DNA from: Monosporascus cannonballus
Taxonomy: Eukaryota; Ascomycota; Sordariomycetes; Xylariales
Direction: 5' to 3'
Length of the DNA stretch: 64,000 bases
Assembly (NCBI GenBank): GCA_004154925.1
Contig: QJNS01000078.1
Span: forward strand, 103,162 to 167,161
A program made the position numbers and the translations under genes. Of this stretch, positions 11,514-23,714 are shown one piece after another. The notes beneath the pieces were generated by a model that saw only the letters and a program-made list of their open reading frames with translations, had not been told where the DNA came from and searched no databases. The first letter of the stretch is position 1. Each line of letters opens with the position of its first letter.

Positions 11514-14048
11514 ATGGAGCGGATATCGAATTTCATGTCACGAAGATCCACCTGGCCTACCTTCATAGCCAGAAAGGAGGAGCCACATCTACCTATTTCC
11601 AGCCAGCCCCAGCCCGTGATAAGATTCAGGACTTTGCTTGGCCACTGTCTTTACCGCAGAATAGTCATATGGACCTTTTTTGTCGTCGTTTGTCTGTACT
11701 TTACGTTGTTCAATCCACGCTTAAGCACGACGTCACAGGAGGTCCTCCAGTTGGTCAACCTTAGGAAGGACCAGTTCAAAGGGAAGCCTGAGCTCGAGGA
11801 GGACGCTGATCTACAAGTGGCCGATCCACAAATGGCCGATTTACAAGCGGCCGGTCTACAAGTGGCCGATCCACAAATGGCCGATTTACAAGCGGCCGGT
11901 CTACAAGTGGCCGATCCACAAATGGTCGATTTACAAGCGGCCGGTCTACAAGTGGCTGGCCTACAAGCGCAAGCCGTGGACAACGAAGATCGGGCGTCCC
12001 AGAGCAGTCCAGAGATTGAGCCTGCGGATGAAAATGAGAAAGTTCCTGCAGAGGACAGAGAGAAGAATGATGATGACCCTTCGGGTCTGAATGCCCCACA
12101 CTGGCTGAAATACGAACAGTAAGAATCTTCCACTATGGTATCCAGCGAACTGTGTTTATTAATCATGATATGCAGTCTTGATGGGTACGATAACGGCCTC
12201 CGATCCTTAGTACCCCTCACCGAGTATAAGCCCGGGTATCCCGAAATATCCTATACTTCAGAGCAGGAGCCCACACCGGCCCAAGTGCATCATACCGAAT
12301 CTCCCAGGCCTAGGATCTACCGCCCTCAACCGGATTATAATTCGGAGGAGTATCGAAGAACGTATGTCCCTGTGCGGTCTTGTTATCTGGATGACGAGAA
12401 GAAGGTTCCAGTTCCGGACCTCTACGCATACGATGGAATCCCTCAGGGACAACCCCAACCTGCCATAGGCTCATATGGTCTCCTCGGTATCAGACAAGAT
12501 GTCTGCTTTGATCGATTTAGTCGGTACGGGCCCTATGGCCTTGGGTACGGTCCGGAAGAAGGAGGGACTGGTGTTGGTATTGACACAGAGCGCGAAGGTA
12601 GCGATGCAATCTGGGAAAGAACGGGAAAAATAAATTTTGATGGCATCGATTGGGCGTCTGCGCAGCAGCGTTGCTTTTTGGATAACGAGAATCGCTTCTT
12701 CACCGGAAACGCGACCTTAGACGCCCACTTGGCCCAGATGCATCCCAAGAAGATCGACCGAACGGCAGTAGTTATCCGTCTCTTCACAGGCTTTAAATGG
12801 ACGAGCCATGCACTTCTCAACTTCCGTGCCCTGGTTTCCGAGCTGAGTCTCAAATCAGGAGGGGAGTACGACGTGCATTTCCTTCTACACGTCCGCGACA
12901 ACGCCGCTCCGATATGGGCAGACGAAGTAACGGTGCAGAATATCCTGGACGAAAATGTACCACGGGAGTTCCATGGCCTCTGTACTTTATGGTCAGAGGC
13001 GCAGATGAAGTTGTACTACCCCGGAGATTTCGGGGACACATTCGAGAATCCGTCGGACAGTGATATCCATGGGGTATACAGGTCGGCCCACATGCCGCTT
13101 CAGTACTTCGCGAGGATGCACCCCGAATATGCACACTTTTGGAACTGGGAGATGGACATGCGTTGGGTCGGTTCGTATTACGAGCTGTTTGGTAGCCTAG
13201 GCATATGGGCTGCAAACCAAAGCCGATTAGGCATATGGGAGCGCTCAGCCAAATACTACATTCCTGCTTTTCATGGAGACTGGAACAATTTCACGCAGCT
13301 TGTCGAGGAAGAGACACAAACTTCCGGGAGGAGATCGGTAATCGGCCCGGTGGACTTCCCCGGTAAGACGGCTCTTCAGTACGGAGAAGAAGGCCCCTTG
13401 CCGGAGAGCTGCATCCCTGGACACGACATGTCGGAATGCGGCGTTGGAGAAGACGCCGATCTCATTAGTCTGAACCCGCTCTTCGATGCAGACGAATCCG
13501 GGTGGGTTTTCTCCAGTGATGTTACAGGGTACGACACACAGCTTGACAAGCCACCTCGGCGGAGTGCTATCGTTACTGCGTCCCGGTTATCTCGGCGCCT
13601 ACTGTCTGTGATGCATGAGGAGACATGGCGAAACCACCACAGTATGTTCACCGAGATGTTTCCACCTACGATAGCATTCCACCACGGCCTGAAGGCGGTG
13701 TATGCACCGCACCCTGTTTATCTGGAACGGGCATGGCCTGTAGAGGACATCGATAAGACGTTCAATAGCGGTCGCGACCATACCACTGGTGGCCACGGTT
13801 CCCCGTTTGATCCGACTAATGAGCATAACTTCAAAGGCACTACCTGGTACTACAACAGCCAGTTCGCTGGGCTGCTATGGCGGCGATGGTTAGGCTATGC
13901 ACAGATTGATGGCCGCGCAAATGAAGGCACATTGAGAGGTGGGCGACAGGAGGAGGAAGACAGGAGTAGCTCTGGCCGGCTATGCCTACGAAACATGCTG
14001 GTGCACCCGATTAAATGGGAGAACCCGGTCGACGAAGGTAATCATTGA
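11514..14048 (+). CDS. DUF3405 family type II membrane protein (glycosyltransferase-like)
   Basis: Two exons, 11514-12118 and 12176-14048, with a 57-bp intron whose removal gives WLKYEHLDGYDNGLRSLVP, a typical start of the DUF3405 domain. The protein is about 825 residues. A cytosolic N-terminus of about 48 residues is followed by one hydrophobic segment (about 49-68, IVIWTFFVVVCLYFTLF), giving a type II topology as in Golgi enzymes. Residues about 100-150 are a low-complexity linker made of five-residue units. The large C-terminal part has conserved-looking stretches such as AVVIRLFTGFKWT, YDVHFLLHVRD, FWNWEMDMRWVG and the final TWYYNSQFAGLLWRRWLG. DUF3405 proteins occur across filamentous fungi and are suspected carbohydrate-active enzymes, but their reaction is unknown. 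No break is seen, so it is probably functional. Confidence 0.85.
11811..11945 (+). repeat. Three 45-bp in-frame tandem repeats in the DUF3405 linker
   Basis: Units lie at 11811-11855, 11856-11900 and 11901-11945, followed by a partial copy. Each unit codes for three five-residue blocks, LQVAD, PQMAD and LQAAG, so the protein shows a pentapeptide periodicity. The copies are nearly identical in DNA (one transition in the third), which points to recent expansion. Copy number is likely to vary between strains. Confidence 0.9.
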
Positions 14049-15501
14049 TCCCAACTAGACAGCAGCGTCGAGATTGATATTTGCACGAGCGCAGGACTGA
14101 AAGATACCCAGCGAACCACAAAAGTTTCAGAGTATAGGGAGCAATCCAATGGAAAGATACAAGGGCGGCATCAGGATCGTGTTGGAACACGGGAACAGCG
14201 AAAAGGCCCTTTCCGCACTGACACCCGGTAAGAAAGTCGCCGAGCGCTCCGAAGACTCGCGCGGCGTTGGGCGTTACTGGTCTGGACTTAATATTCCCCA
14301 TCTTGTTCGGAAACTTGGCATCCGACTTCTTTTTTCATATTCTCACCCATCCATACATCTCTCTACTATTAATTCCATCACCTGCCACGGCGTCCAATGG
14401 GACCCTGATATCACAGGTTAGCGGCTCGATAGGGGGAGCATCAGAAGGAAACCGGAATTGCGGGAAAGGGGAAGCCGGGGGGAAATAGTCTACAACGGTC
14501 AGGCGTGGTCCTCGGGGCGGAGCCGTTGGCATGGGACGGATTAGATTTATCACCTACTGTTGTTTGTATTCATAGATATGCCCTAATGCTTAAACATAGA
14601 GCCGCTGCCGCGGGGAATGATATTCGGTTCAAGGTCCACGCAGATGTGCTGATGTGCTTGTCATGGAACTATGGGATACGGAGGAGCTGCTGATATGTTT
14701 GGTCCATGGTCGCGATGAGAGTCATATGAGAGATATGGGATGCTTGGTAGTGCCGACGCCGAAGAGGACCCAATGGGCAACATCTCGGGTAACTCGACAA
14801 CAGGAAGAAATGGGCTAGGTCTGCTTCAACCCACTACTAGGAAACTCCTGCTCGCTTGGAAACAAGAGACGTGATTGAGACACTTGGGTACTGGTCCCTG
14901 CTTCTGGGAGCAGAGATACTAGTGTCTGGGTGTCAGGGCAAGGAGAAGGATCTAAACATCTAACTTCAGTTGGAGTTGAGTGTGGGTCATATGTCCCGAG
15001 AAGACGTAGGTCGGCCTGATGAATGACTGACTGACTGACTGACTGGGAGTGAGTCGGGGCGTAATTGAGCGGGCCTTATGAATGGGAATAGATTCATTTA
15101 ATTGGATAACATGTTACACCTACGATAGAGAACTCAGTACGAGGGATCAAGAGTAGCCAATGTCATCGGAGCATTATCTCTTTGCGGAACAGCGGGCTTG
15201 AGACCAAACACCGCGTAGCTACATCACGATGACGAGGATACCGAGATGCGGTTGTAACCGCGGCGGGAAGGGGGTGGCAGCAGCTCTCTTGGCCAGATAT
15301 ACCACCAGTCCGACATCTGAAGACTGGCAGAAGACGTAGGAGTAAATGGACGTCGCCGAAGAAGGAAAAATGATTGTATGGACGAAACATACTCTACGCA
15401 CCCCTGATAACAGCACCGGTAGCGCAGGATTCAACGCCCATACACACACACACACATATATATATATGTCCGGATAAGAACGCCAGTATTCAAGAACCGA
15501 A
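14049..15501. other. Intergenic stretch with microsatellites
   Basis: No gene is supported here. It contains a TGAC repeat at about 15023-15044 and a compound AC/AT repeat at about 15441-15468. The rest lies between the 3' end of the DUF3405 gene and the 3' end of a decayed monooxygenase. Confidence 0.5.
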
Positions 15502-16890
15502 CTACGCCCGCCCCGCCTCATTCCCCCTCTGATACGCGGCCCAGGCGCGGTCGGCTGCCTCGGCCGCCTCGGGCGCGTCAAAGCCCCACAGCCAGCGCTG
15601 GAAAAACGGGTCGGCCAGCGGGTTCGGATAGCCTACGCTGTGGTTCCCCGTCTCGCGTAGGAGCTCGCGGTCCCGCTTATCCTTGAGGAGGCCGTCGGGC
15701 ATCTGCCACAGCCGCCCCGTCTTCAGGGTCGCCCTGATGACGTGCGTGGTCCGATCCTTGCGCAAACGCTGGTAGATGTCCAGGGCGTCGCCCACCCGCT
15801 CCCACCTGTCATCGTCATCGTCGTCGTCCTCGGCAACCGCCTTGCCCAGCAGGTGTGCGAGCACCGAGACAGATTCGATGCCTGCGGCTGCGCCTTGTCC
15901 CTTGACGAAACCACAGGCGAGAAAGCATTAATTATGAGCCGAACATTATGATTTAGACACACGGCAGTAACGGAGGAGACAATCAAGGGGCCTTAGCCCA
16001 TTATAATGTGTCGTAACCAGGTTAAAGTGACAGTACGTATATCCAAAGTAAACTTGCAGATAAGGCAAGCCCCGGTGCGGGGCATCGCCGACGAGGCAGA
16101 ACCTACCAGTGGCGTCAACCCACAGTGTCCCGTCGCCGTCGATCTCGGGCTCGAAGAACATCCAGAGCGCGCAGCCCGTGCCGAGGCTGACGAGCTCGCG
16201 CAAGTCCGGGTCCCAAGCACCGAGCTGCGCCCGGAAATCCGCCAGGTCGACCGGCTGCGGGCCGAAGAACACGTCCTCCGGGTCCGACGACCACAGCCAG
16301 GTGACCGCGACGTTGTACGTGCCGTCGAGCCCGTAGGTGACGGCCTGGGACTCGGGACCCAGCCAGACGACGATGTTGGGCTGCTAGACGAGGTATCTCA
16401 GGTGTGGGCGCCCTGATGGCCCGCTCGTCGATCAGGGGCCGGTTGACCACCTTACCGTGGGGGATCGCCCTCGGCTTGCGTCTGGTCAGGGCCTCGCGGA
16501 CGACTGAGTGGCCGCCGTCGGCGCCCACGAAGAGGTTCGCGTGGAACGTCTCGTCGGGGCTCGACAGGTGCAAGGTGCCGTTTGCGAGGTCGATCCCCGC
16601 TGGGCCGACGCCGACACCGTGCCGGACCGTGACGCCCTGCGCGATGGCTTCGTCGTAGAGTAGCTGGCGGAGATGGGCGCGGTGCAAGGTGAGTAGCGGG
16701 GCGCCATACCTGTCTGCCAGCTCTAGTAAGTCTTGGGCGTGGAGAACTTCCCCCCGTCTTGTAGGCCTTCAGGATGATCTATAGCGGGACGACGGATCTC
16801 GATCGAACCTTATCGTAGACCCCGATGCCCTGCGGCACCCGCACCGCATTCGGATGTAGCTGGATCCCGGCTCCGGTATAGAGTTGCTTA
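15502..16890 (-). pseudogene. Decayed FAD-dependent monooxygenase (salicylate-hydroxylase-like)
   Basis: Reading down the minus strand, fragments in different frames follow the order of a class A flavin monooxygenase. They are GAGIQLHPNAVR (about 16880-16840); then, after stops, LLELADRYGAPLLTLHRAHL and LFVGADGGHS with its downstream region; then, after a frameshift near 16400, GRFCLVGDAPH, the second flavin-binding motif; an intron-like gap with an acceptor before QGAAAGIESV; and finally the C-terminal part ending at 15502. The N-terminal GxGxxG dinucleotide-binding motif is missing. Several stops and frameshifts mean it cannot make an enzyme. The local sequence is GC-rich, unlike its surroundings, so decay is by indels and point changes and not by AT drift. 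Confidence 0.8.
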
Positions 16891-18142
16891 CTTTAGCGCT
16901 TCATGGATGTATGTTGGGAAGAGAACGAAGGGTGTTTAATGCACATACAAAAGATGGGATCATAACATAACATGTCCAGCCGCACACAAGCACCTGACAG
17001 GCTTCGGAGGGGTGAAAGGCTCATCCAAGACTACCGCATAAGCCGTACGAAGTCCCTCGGGACAGCTCCAGAGAAGGCATTAATAGGTCTACTTTAGATT
17101 CGTCACACCTACTTAGAGACATGTTGGCATATTTCTTTTCACTCTTTTGGGTAATACCGTGTCCCATGTTGGACGCAACATTTGCATGGAACCGTACTGT
17201 CGGCTACAGGATAGAAGAAAGGCAGCTTGGATTGGCATCGACCTACCAAGCCGAGTCGCAAGTCGGGTTAAAGACTTATGTTGTCAGGCATAGAATCATG
17301 CCGCAGATCCCGGAATGGTGACAACACCGAGTGGAGTTGGAGTGCTATGCTTGAGAGATAGTGACCACTGCCGCAAACGACTATTTCAATGGCATACATA
17401 ACAGAATTGAAGAGAAAAGCAAACAAAATCTCCTCAGCCTCGCGATGCATTTCCGACTGAACCTTTTTATGGCCGCTTGTAGAGTTGCTCTCAAGACTCG
17501 AAAGCCCGTGCATCCCATGTTGAAGAAGACCAAAAAAGCGAGGCGAGGGCCAACACAAGAGGGCATAGGGCTAGGTACTGACAGACAGTGACAGTATGTA
17601 CGAGTACAACACAACCTGGGAGCAATCATCCACCTTTAGTGAATGACACTCAATCACCCCCCAGCCTCCCCCTGCTGCCGAAGTTTTATGTGGGGCTTTA
17701 CATGCCATCATCCCGGCAATAGCTCGAGAAGCCATTCCCTTCCCATCAATTGTTCACACGTCAACCTCCCGATCAAGACTAGCAATTCCTTTTCAAAATA
17801 AACAACCCAAACCTCCCTCCTATACACTCCATTACCCATATACTACATACACGGAGCTGTTCAATTCCACAAGCACAACTGCAGGTACTGAACAATTCTA
17901 AGTCAAAATTGTCAGTGTCAAGAGAGCTCGAGCACGTCCCCTCGCCATCATAACATCATACATACAATTTACTTCCTACCTACTCTTAGCAACCACCTAG
18001 GTATATCTTTTCGGCTTCGTCACGGGCCAAGTCGTCTTACGCTCCCATAAATAAATAATCACATTTCGGTCGCATTTTCTACGCGACCGTATTGATACCA
18101 ATTTTACCTTGCTTGCATTTCGCATCTGCAGAAACAAAAACC
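16891..18142. other. Intergenic stretch
   Basis: No convincing gene. Short open frames on both strands between 17121 and 17629 overlap each other and have no domain features. The last several hundred bases, which are pyrimidine-rich and contain CAACC/CTCCC words, are the likely promoter and leader of the next gene, whose start has a good AAACC-ATG context. Confidence 0.45.
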
Positions 18143-19531
18143 ATGTCCGCCAACAGCTGGTTGTCGCGCCAGCGGAAGTCTGACCTCACTGAGCTCGCCG
18201 AACACACAGGTCTTAGGAAGTAAGTGCGCAAGTTGAATTTCCATAGCTAGAACAAAGCCTCTTATTTATTTTCTTCCACGTTGCGAATCTGTGTCGTCTT
18301 TTTGTCTTGGTGCATATGCGATTTGGAATGCGATCGACCGCCATTCTTTGTGTTGATGGAACGCGGCAGAAGTGGGCCCGGACACATCACCATGAAAGAC
18401 ACGCGCCGCCCCGAAGATATGGGACAACACGAGGAGACAGACGCACGTAACTAACATTTTCCCTGTGAAATAGCTTCGAGTCTTTTAGGAAACCAGAGCT
18501 CGAACTTGCCCTCGATGAATACCTGGCGGAGAATTCCTCCCAGTTCTCCTCTGATCCCAAGGTCGCGCCTTACTATACCAGCCGCGCGAAAAATTCTCCC
18601 ATCAAGGGTTACGGTTCCCCCATCAAAAAGGATGTCGACGGTACTGTAGAGAAGCTCAAGGGCACGAGGCGTCGCATTACCAAAGCTGCCGAAGAGATCA
18701 TCAATCCGGAGTGAGTCTTGCCCCAGTTCGCGATGACCAGACGCGGCTTAAGTCTCGCGACCCACTACTCCTCCCCTTTTCACGCGTTTGCTAACATGCC
18801 ATTACTACAGCAGCTCTGAGGAGGAATCCAATGGTGTTTCATCGGCTCTTGTGCAGACGCCCGGTCGCGCCCTCTCCCTCGCGAGTCGCATCCCTCTGCC
18901 TGCCACCCCGGCCGACGTCGCTAACGCCGTCGATCGCTCCGCGGTAGCTGTGAGGACACGCGTCGCGTCTCTATACAAGGAATCGGGCATCACGGAAGTA
19001 ACCCACGCCACGCGTGAGAGTCTCTCCACCGTCACCTCGGTGCTCTTCGCCATGAACGCCTTCGAAGCGTACTTCTTGCGCCCCGAGATCCTGGCTGACC
19101 GCTATGCCTTCACCATTCCCGCCATCTCCTTCCTCGGCACTCACGACTATCCGGTTTTCGTTCCGGACGTGTTCCTTCTGCTCACCGTGTCTTTCTGGTC
19201 GCCCGCGCTTATTTGGGCTTTTACTAGCATAGTCGCCCCCAGCATTGCTGGCTACTTCGTGAATATGACCACGAGTGCCACTCATCACGGCCGTGTGACC
19301 CGCCGCGCTACCCCCACTCCGGAATACACTATTGATCCCCTGACGTTTAGCATCGTGAAGGCCATCATCTCCTTCGTGGTATACGGCCAGGGCGTCACGT
19401 TCGGTGGCTGGCTCGACCCTCAATCTATCGAGCGCATCAACGGCGCCGTCTACGGCGGCTACAAGGGTATCTTGGTTGATTCTGCCATCACTGGCGTCTT
19501 CAGTGTATACGATGCCATCCTGAAGAAGTGA
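18143..19531 (+). CDS. Conserved fungal membrane protein with SAP/HeH-like N-terminus
   Basis: Three exons (18143-18219, 18474-18710, 18811-19531) give a 344-residue protein. The introns are 254 and 100 bp. The first about 45 residues (SWLSRQRKSDLTELAEHTGL, then KPELELALDEYL) form two short helices in the style of SAP/HeH/LEM DNA-binding folds. A charged linker with SPIK motifs follows, and then a C-terminal half with three or four hydrophobic segments around residues 195-270 and 290-330. HeH/LEM proteins with membrane segments often sit in the inner nuclear membrane, so a nuclear-envelope role is possible but only inferred. The second intron ends in CAGCAG, a tandem acceptor that would add or drop one residue. 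The start is the first ATG of the exon and matches the expected family start. Confidence 0.8.
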
Positions 19532-21804
19532 GCAGCGCGGCAGATGGTTCGACTCCATTTCCAACGGAACGTTTATAAGTTATATACCCGGAGTTTGGAG
19601 GTGCGCTCGTCCAAGCCCCTCCTTGCGAGCTGAAAACATATCCTACCTATATTCATGTTCTGAATCTGGAAGCGACGAGCGAGCTAGAGCTTTCTCTCGT
19701 CTCGCTTGTCGCCCTCTCATACGTATAAGGCCTCGTTTAAGGTGGCGTTCCGGCGTTGGTGGCATGCGGCATCCTCTTCGCCTGATACCAAATCCCTTGG
19801 CTCGGCCCTTTTCTGACTTTCGCTGGTTTTTCTATCCCGGGACGGCCCCTTACCGGCCACATTCGCCATCCGGCGGAGCAGGGGGCGAGGTGTCTCGGGG
19901 AGTTCGGAATCGCTATGGTCAGCTTTTGACTTCGCAGGTAAATCTACATGGAAATCTATTCAAGCGACGTTATCGGGAGTGAGTGGGGGTTCTTCCAGCA
20001 CCTGAGGGGTTTTCTGGATTTGGTCGTCCTCGTATTGTATGTAGTGGGGAGTGTTTCTGGATTTCTTTTTCACTTTTTCGGGTGTGATAAGAATACAAAA
20101 ATGAAGGTAGTTGTGCCTGGGCGCAGGTTTGGCTTTCCCTCGTTTCGGTCCGTCCGCCAATCCAGGTTGAGGGCTGAGGAGAGCGCACGATGATTGCATA
20201 GGATGGTGGACAAAGGGATGGCTTTGCTCACGGCCTGTTCACGGTGATTTTATCGGGGATTCGCAAAGTATATATTCTTGCATTGGCTTTTGCTCGTTTG
20301 CGTGCTCCCCCTGAGATGTCACCACCTACACCCTATTAGTGTGGCATCAACGTAGCCTGGCATAACCACCCCCCTACTTGTTCCTGCAGTATAGAGGTAT
20401 TCTTACCCGACTGTCCCAAGGGGTTGGCTATTCGGGAGCTCCCTGCCTTTTAACCCGGTCGCTTATTTACGTACTAGGTGGTTACCTAACGCTCCCCCGT
20501 ATAATGATAACAGGGCCATGACTGGAGGCAAAGAAGTCCGTCTGGACGTCAGCCAAGGAGAACAGGTCGGATGATTAGCCCTCCGAACTATGGGTCGGAT
20601 CTGGGTAACCACTCAACCACTACACAGCATAGCATAAAACCCGGCAGGAAGGGCAAGGGTAGCTAAAATTCGAGGACTGCCAAACAAGCAAGCCTAGTAT
20701 CGTGCGAACCTTGTCTCTGTAGATGCCTCTTAACCTACTCGGGTACATGTAGCTATTAACTCCACGAAAGCAACGAACCCTACATGGGGCGGGACATGGC
20801 GTGGGATTGCAGCTGAGGTCTCCCGGGTTCCCGCGTCGGCCGCACCTGCCCCCCAATCCCCGTCATCTCGTCTTTTCTCTCGTTTCTCTCCCCTCTTATT
20901 ACTACTGCTGCGTCTCTTGCCACGAATGACCCGTAGCCACGCACTCCTCTTCTCTCCTCTGCGCTCATATAGGAATGCTAATTGCATATCCGGATTCGGA
21001 GAAATCTGGGTTCCGTCCAAGTATGGATCTAGGTACAAGTAGCCATCTGGTGCGGGGATGGGGAGGTCTACTCCTTGTTCTCATCGCGTAGGTACCGCCC
21101 ATATCATACACCGTTCAACGATCCGCAGCACCAGCTGGGGCGGGCGTACCTAGAACAAGTACGAATGAAAAACGACCCAGGCTCACCGGAAATCCACTGG
21201 TCGGATTTTGAACATCCAGAGCCCCTTAGTACTAGGAGTCAGCGACTCGTTGGGCCTCTGGCCTTGGCTTGCGTATTTTCTGGTTTATTTCATGACCAGC
21301 AAAGGTACCACCTGGGCAGATTCTTTCACGAAATTCAACCAATTGGATAATGCCAAGGAGATCCTCGCCGAGACGAGATTAGTTTTTCCTCGTTCCGCAA
21401 TTTTCAGGAGATAATACAGAAGCGTGAATAAGCACACAGCCAAGACCAGTAGTCTCTCGATATCTGACCCGACCTTGAGTTCAGTTATCTGGGCCAGCTG
21501 CTAAACTGCATTGTACGAAGGACAAACGCATGGGACGAGCCGATAGTATCCTTCCCCCTCCCTTACACTCACCGCCAGTACCTAGGGATCATTTTCTAGG
21601 GACGGGGGGCCAGGGTGCACAAGGGCAAACGTTGTGATTCAACCAACTTACATCTAAGATTCTACACAGCACAGATATTATGTGTTTCATATTCTTTCAT
21701 TTGAGAAGCTAGGTATAATGCTTCATATTTGAAGGCGTAGCGACTGGCCTTGCCTAGTGGCCTCATCACATTCTACTCCACCCTATTCTTTATGATAGGG
21801 GGAA
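19532..21804. other. Intergenic stretch
   Basis: About 2.3 kb without a supported gene. Frames of 60-120 codons on both strands (for example 19623-19982 and 20730-21038) overlap, lack domains and often lack an ATG, so they are not called. The first part is probably the 3' untranslated region of the preceding gene. Confidence 0.45.
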
Positions 21805-21905
21805 CTACTGGTTGAACCGTTTGTTAGGGTCGTACCTCTGCTTCAGCTGCTGCAACCTGGTCAGGCTGCTTTCACAAGTAACGAACCACTTCTCACCTGT
21901 CCCTC
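21805..21905 (-). pseudogene. Relic C-terminus of a FAD-linked oxidase
   Basis: On the minus strand a short frame reads GEKWFVTCESSLTRLQQ followed by LKQRYDPNKRFNQ and a stop at 21805-21807. The LKxxYDPNxxF ending is the hallmark C-terminus of VAO/berberine-bridge-type flavin oxidases. It is shared in type with the intact gene that starts 200 bp away on the other strand (LKRKYDPDNVFKY). Nothing upstream on the minus strand continues the protein without stops, so only the tail remains. Confidence 0.4.
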
Positions 21906-22111
21906 GCAGATTGGATTTGGGACATTGTGTACGCCCCTCTGAAAGCCCCTTACCTCCACTCTGAGTCTAATTATATGTGAAAGGTACCCCATTTAACCTC
22001 CTGGCGTTCTCGTAGCCACTCCCTCCCGTTATAGTTAATAGGGGGAAAGAAAAGAAACCAACCAAAGAGAAGGGAAACTAAAAAGGAACTTGAGCGAGGA
22101 AGCACAAGAGG

Positions 22112-23714
22112 ATGGCTCGGAACACAGCCTCAACCCTCGAGGTTCTCCAGCAGCACCTGAGCCAGCAGCCGGAGCTCTCCGGCATCGAGCTGGTGACACC
22201 GCAGAGCGGCGCCGCCAAGTTCGAGGAGGCGCGCGCGTGCTTCGTGCGGCGGGAGGAGGACGCGCCGCTCGCCGTGGCGCGCCCGCGCACTGCCGCCAAC
22301 GTCCAGGCGCTCGTGCGCTACTGCGCCGCCAACAGCGTCGACTTCGTCATCCGCGGCGGCGGCCACGACTGCGCGGGCCGCACCCAAGTCCGCGGCGCCC
22401 TGACCATCGACGTTCGCGGCATCGACCACGTCCACGTCGCCGAGGATGGCAAGACCGCCGCTGTTGGGGGCGGCGTCATCCTCAGGAATCTCGCGCGCGC
22501 GCTGGATGCGAGGGGCTTGGTTACGCCCGTGTAGGTGCATATATACACACAGGAACATACATACATCCTACTAGCCGACACGGCATTTTTGGATCGGGGG
22601 TGCGGTCATCCTAGCAGGTTCTTGGAGTGCGGGTTGCTGATCGTTGTCGGGGTGAAAATAGGGGCACCATTGCTAGCGTGGGCTACACCGGCTGGGCTAT
22701 CCTCGGCGGCTACGGCCCGTTCTCGACGACCTACGGCTTGGGAGCCGACCAAATCGTCGGCGCTAAGCTTGTGAATCCGAAGGGTGAGTTGGTCGACGCC
22801 GACGACGAGTTACTGAAGGGCATACGAGGAGGCGGTGGGATCTTTGGCGTCATCGTCGAGCTGACCATCAAGGTGTATCCTCTAAAGGAAGTGAGTGGAC
22901 CCCTTTTTTGGGTAACGAGCTCCCTGGGAGGTGCTAAAGATATATGCGTGCGTGCAACGCACGAGACCAGCTCCTCGTATCTCTGTTGATCTTTGTGTCG
23001 AGCGATCTGAAAACAACCTGGACGACCTACGCCGAGGCGCTCGAGAAGCTCGTTGCCGGGCGGCCCCTCCCCAAGGCCCTCCAGATTCAACACTTCGGGA
23101 TCGAGCTCCCAAACCTGGGGAAGGTGCTCGCGGTCGGCGCCACTTGGGCCGATCCCGACCACGAGGAGGGCCGCAGGTGGATGGGCGAAATCGCCTCCCT
23201 CGGCAACTGCCTGATGAACAACCCGGAGCCGCGGTCCGTGACGGCCTACATCGAGACCAACGAGGCGATGCTCACCTACGGCTCGTACGGCCGGGGCTTC
23301 ACGGTGAGCATGAGGAAGCTCACGCCGAAGTCGGCCGAGGTCCTCGCGCGGCACACGGCACTGCTGCCGGGAGGCGGCATGGCCATCTCCGTGCACATGC
23401 TGCGCGCGCCGGCGCCGAGCTCGGAGTCGGTGTTCGGGTCCCGCGTCGAGCACCACATGCTCGAGCTGCTGGCCATCACGCCGCAGCAGGATCTCGAGAC
23501 GAAGGGCGCCGAGTGGGCCCGCGAGCTCGCCAGGGACCTTCGGGAGAGCGACCCGGACAACCTCCTCGACTCGCCGTACGTAGCGCTCGTCGGCGACGAC
23601 GACGCCGACTACAGGAAGATCTACGGGCCGCACTACGATGCGCTCGTAGCGCTGAAGAGGAAGTATGACCCGGACAACGTGTTCAAGTACGCCGTCCCCC
23701 GGCTCTTCGCGTGA
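22112..23714 (+). CDS. BBE-like FAD-linked oxidoreductase
   Basis: Three exons (22112-22530, 22662-22890, 22971-23714), introns of 131 and 80 bp, 463 residues. The N-terminal half is a PCMH-type FAD-binding domain: AVARPRTAANVQALVRYC, then RGGGHD with His85 at the position of the 8-alpha-histidyl FAD link, then GYTGWAILGGYGPFS. The cysteine that forms the second flavin bond in berberine-bridge enzymes is not present (GTIASVGYTG), so a singly linked flavin is expected. The C-terminus LKRKYDPDNVFKY is the BBE tail. There is no clear signal peptide, so it is probably cytosolic. Such enzymes oxidise alcohols or close rings in secondary metabolism; the substrate is unknown. It is convergent with a P450 gene 650 bp downstream, which suggests a shared pathway. 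Confidence 0.85.

Noticed and set aside
11776..12220. Minus-strand frames with regular repeats such as RPLVDRPLVN
   Set aside because: They only mirror the 45-bp repeat of the DUF3405 gene on the other strand.
19623..21038. Several 70-120 codon frames between the SAP-like gene and the oxidase relic
   Set aside because: They overlap on both strands, several have no ATG, and none has a domain, a plausible intron structure or a Kozak-like context.
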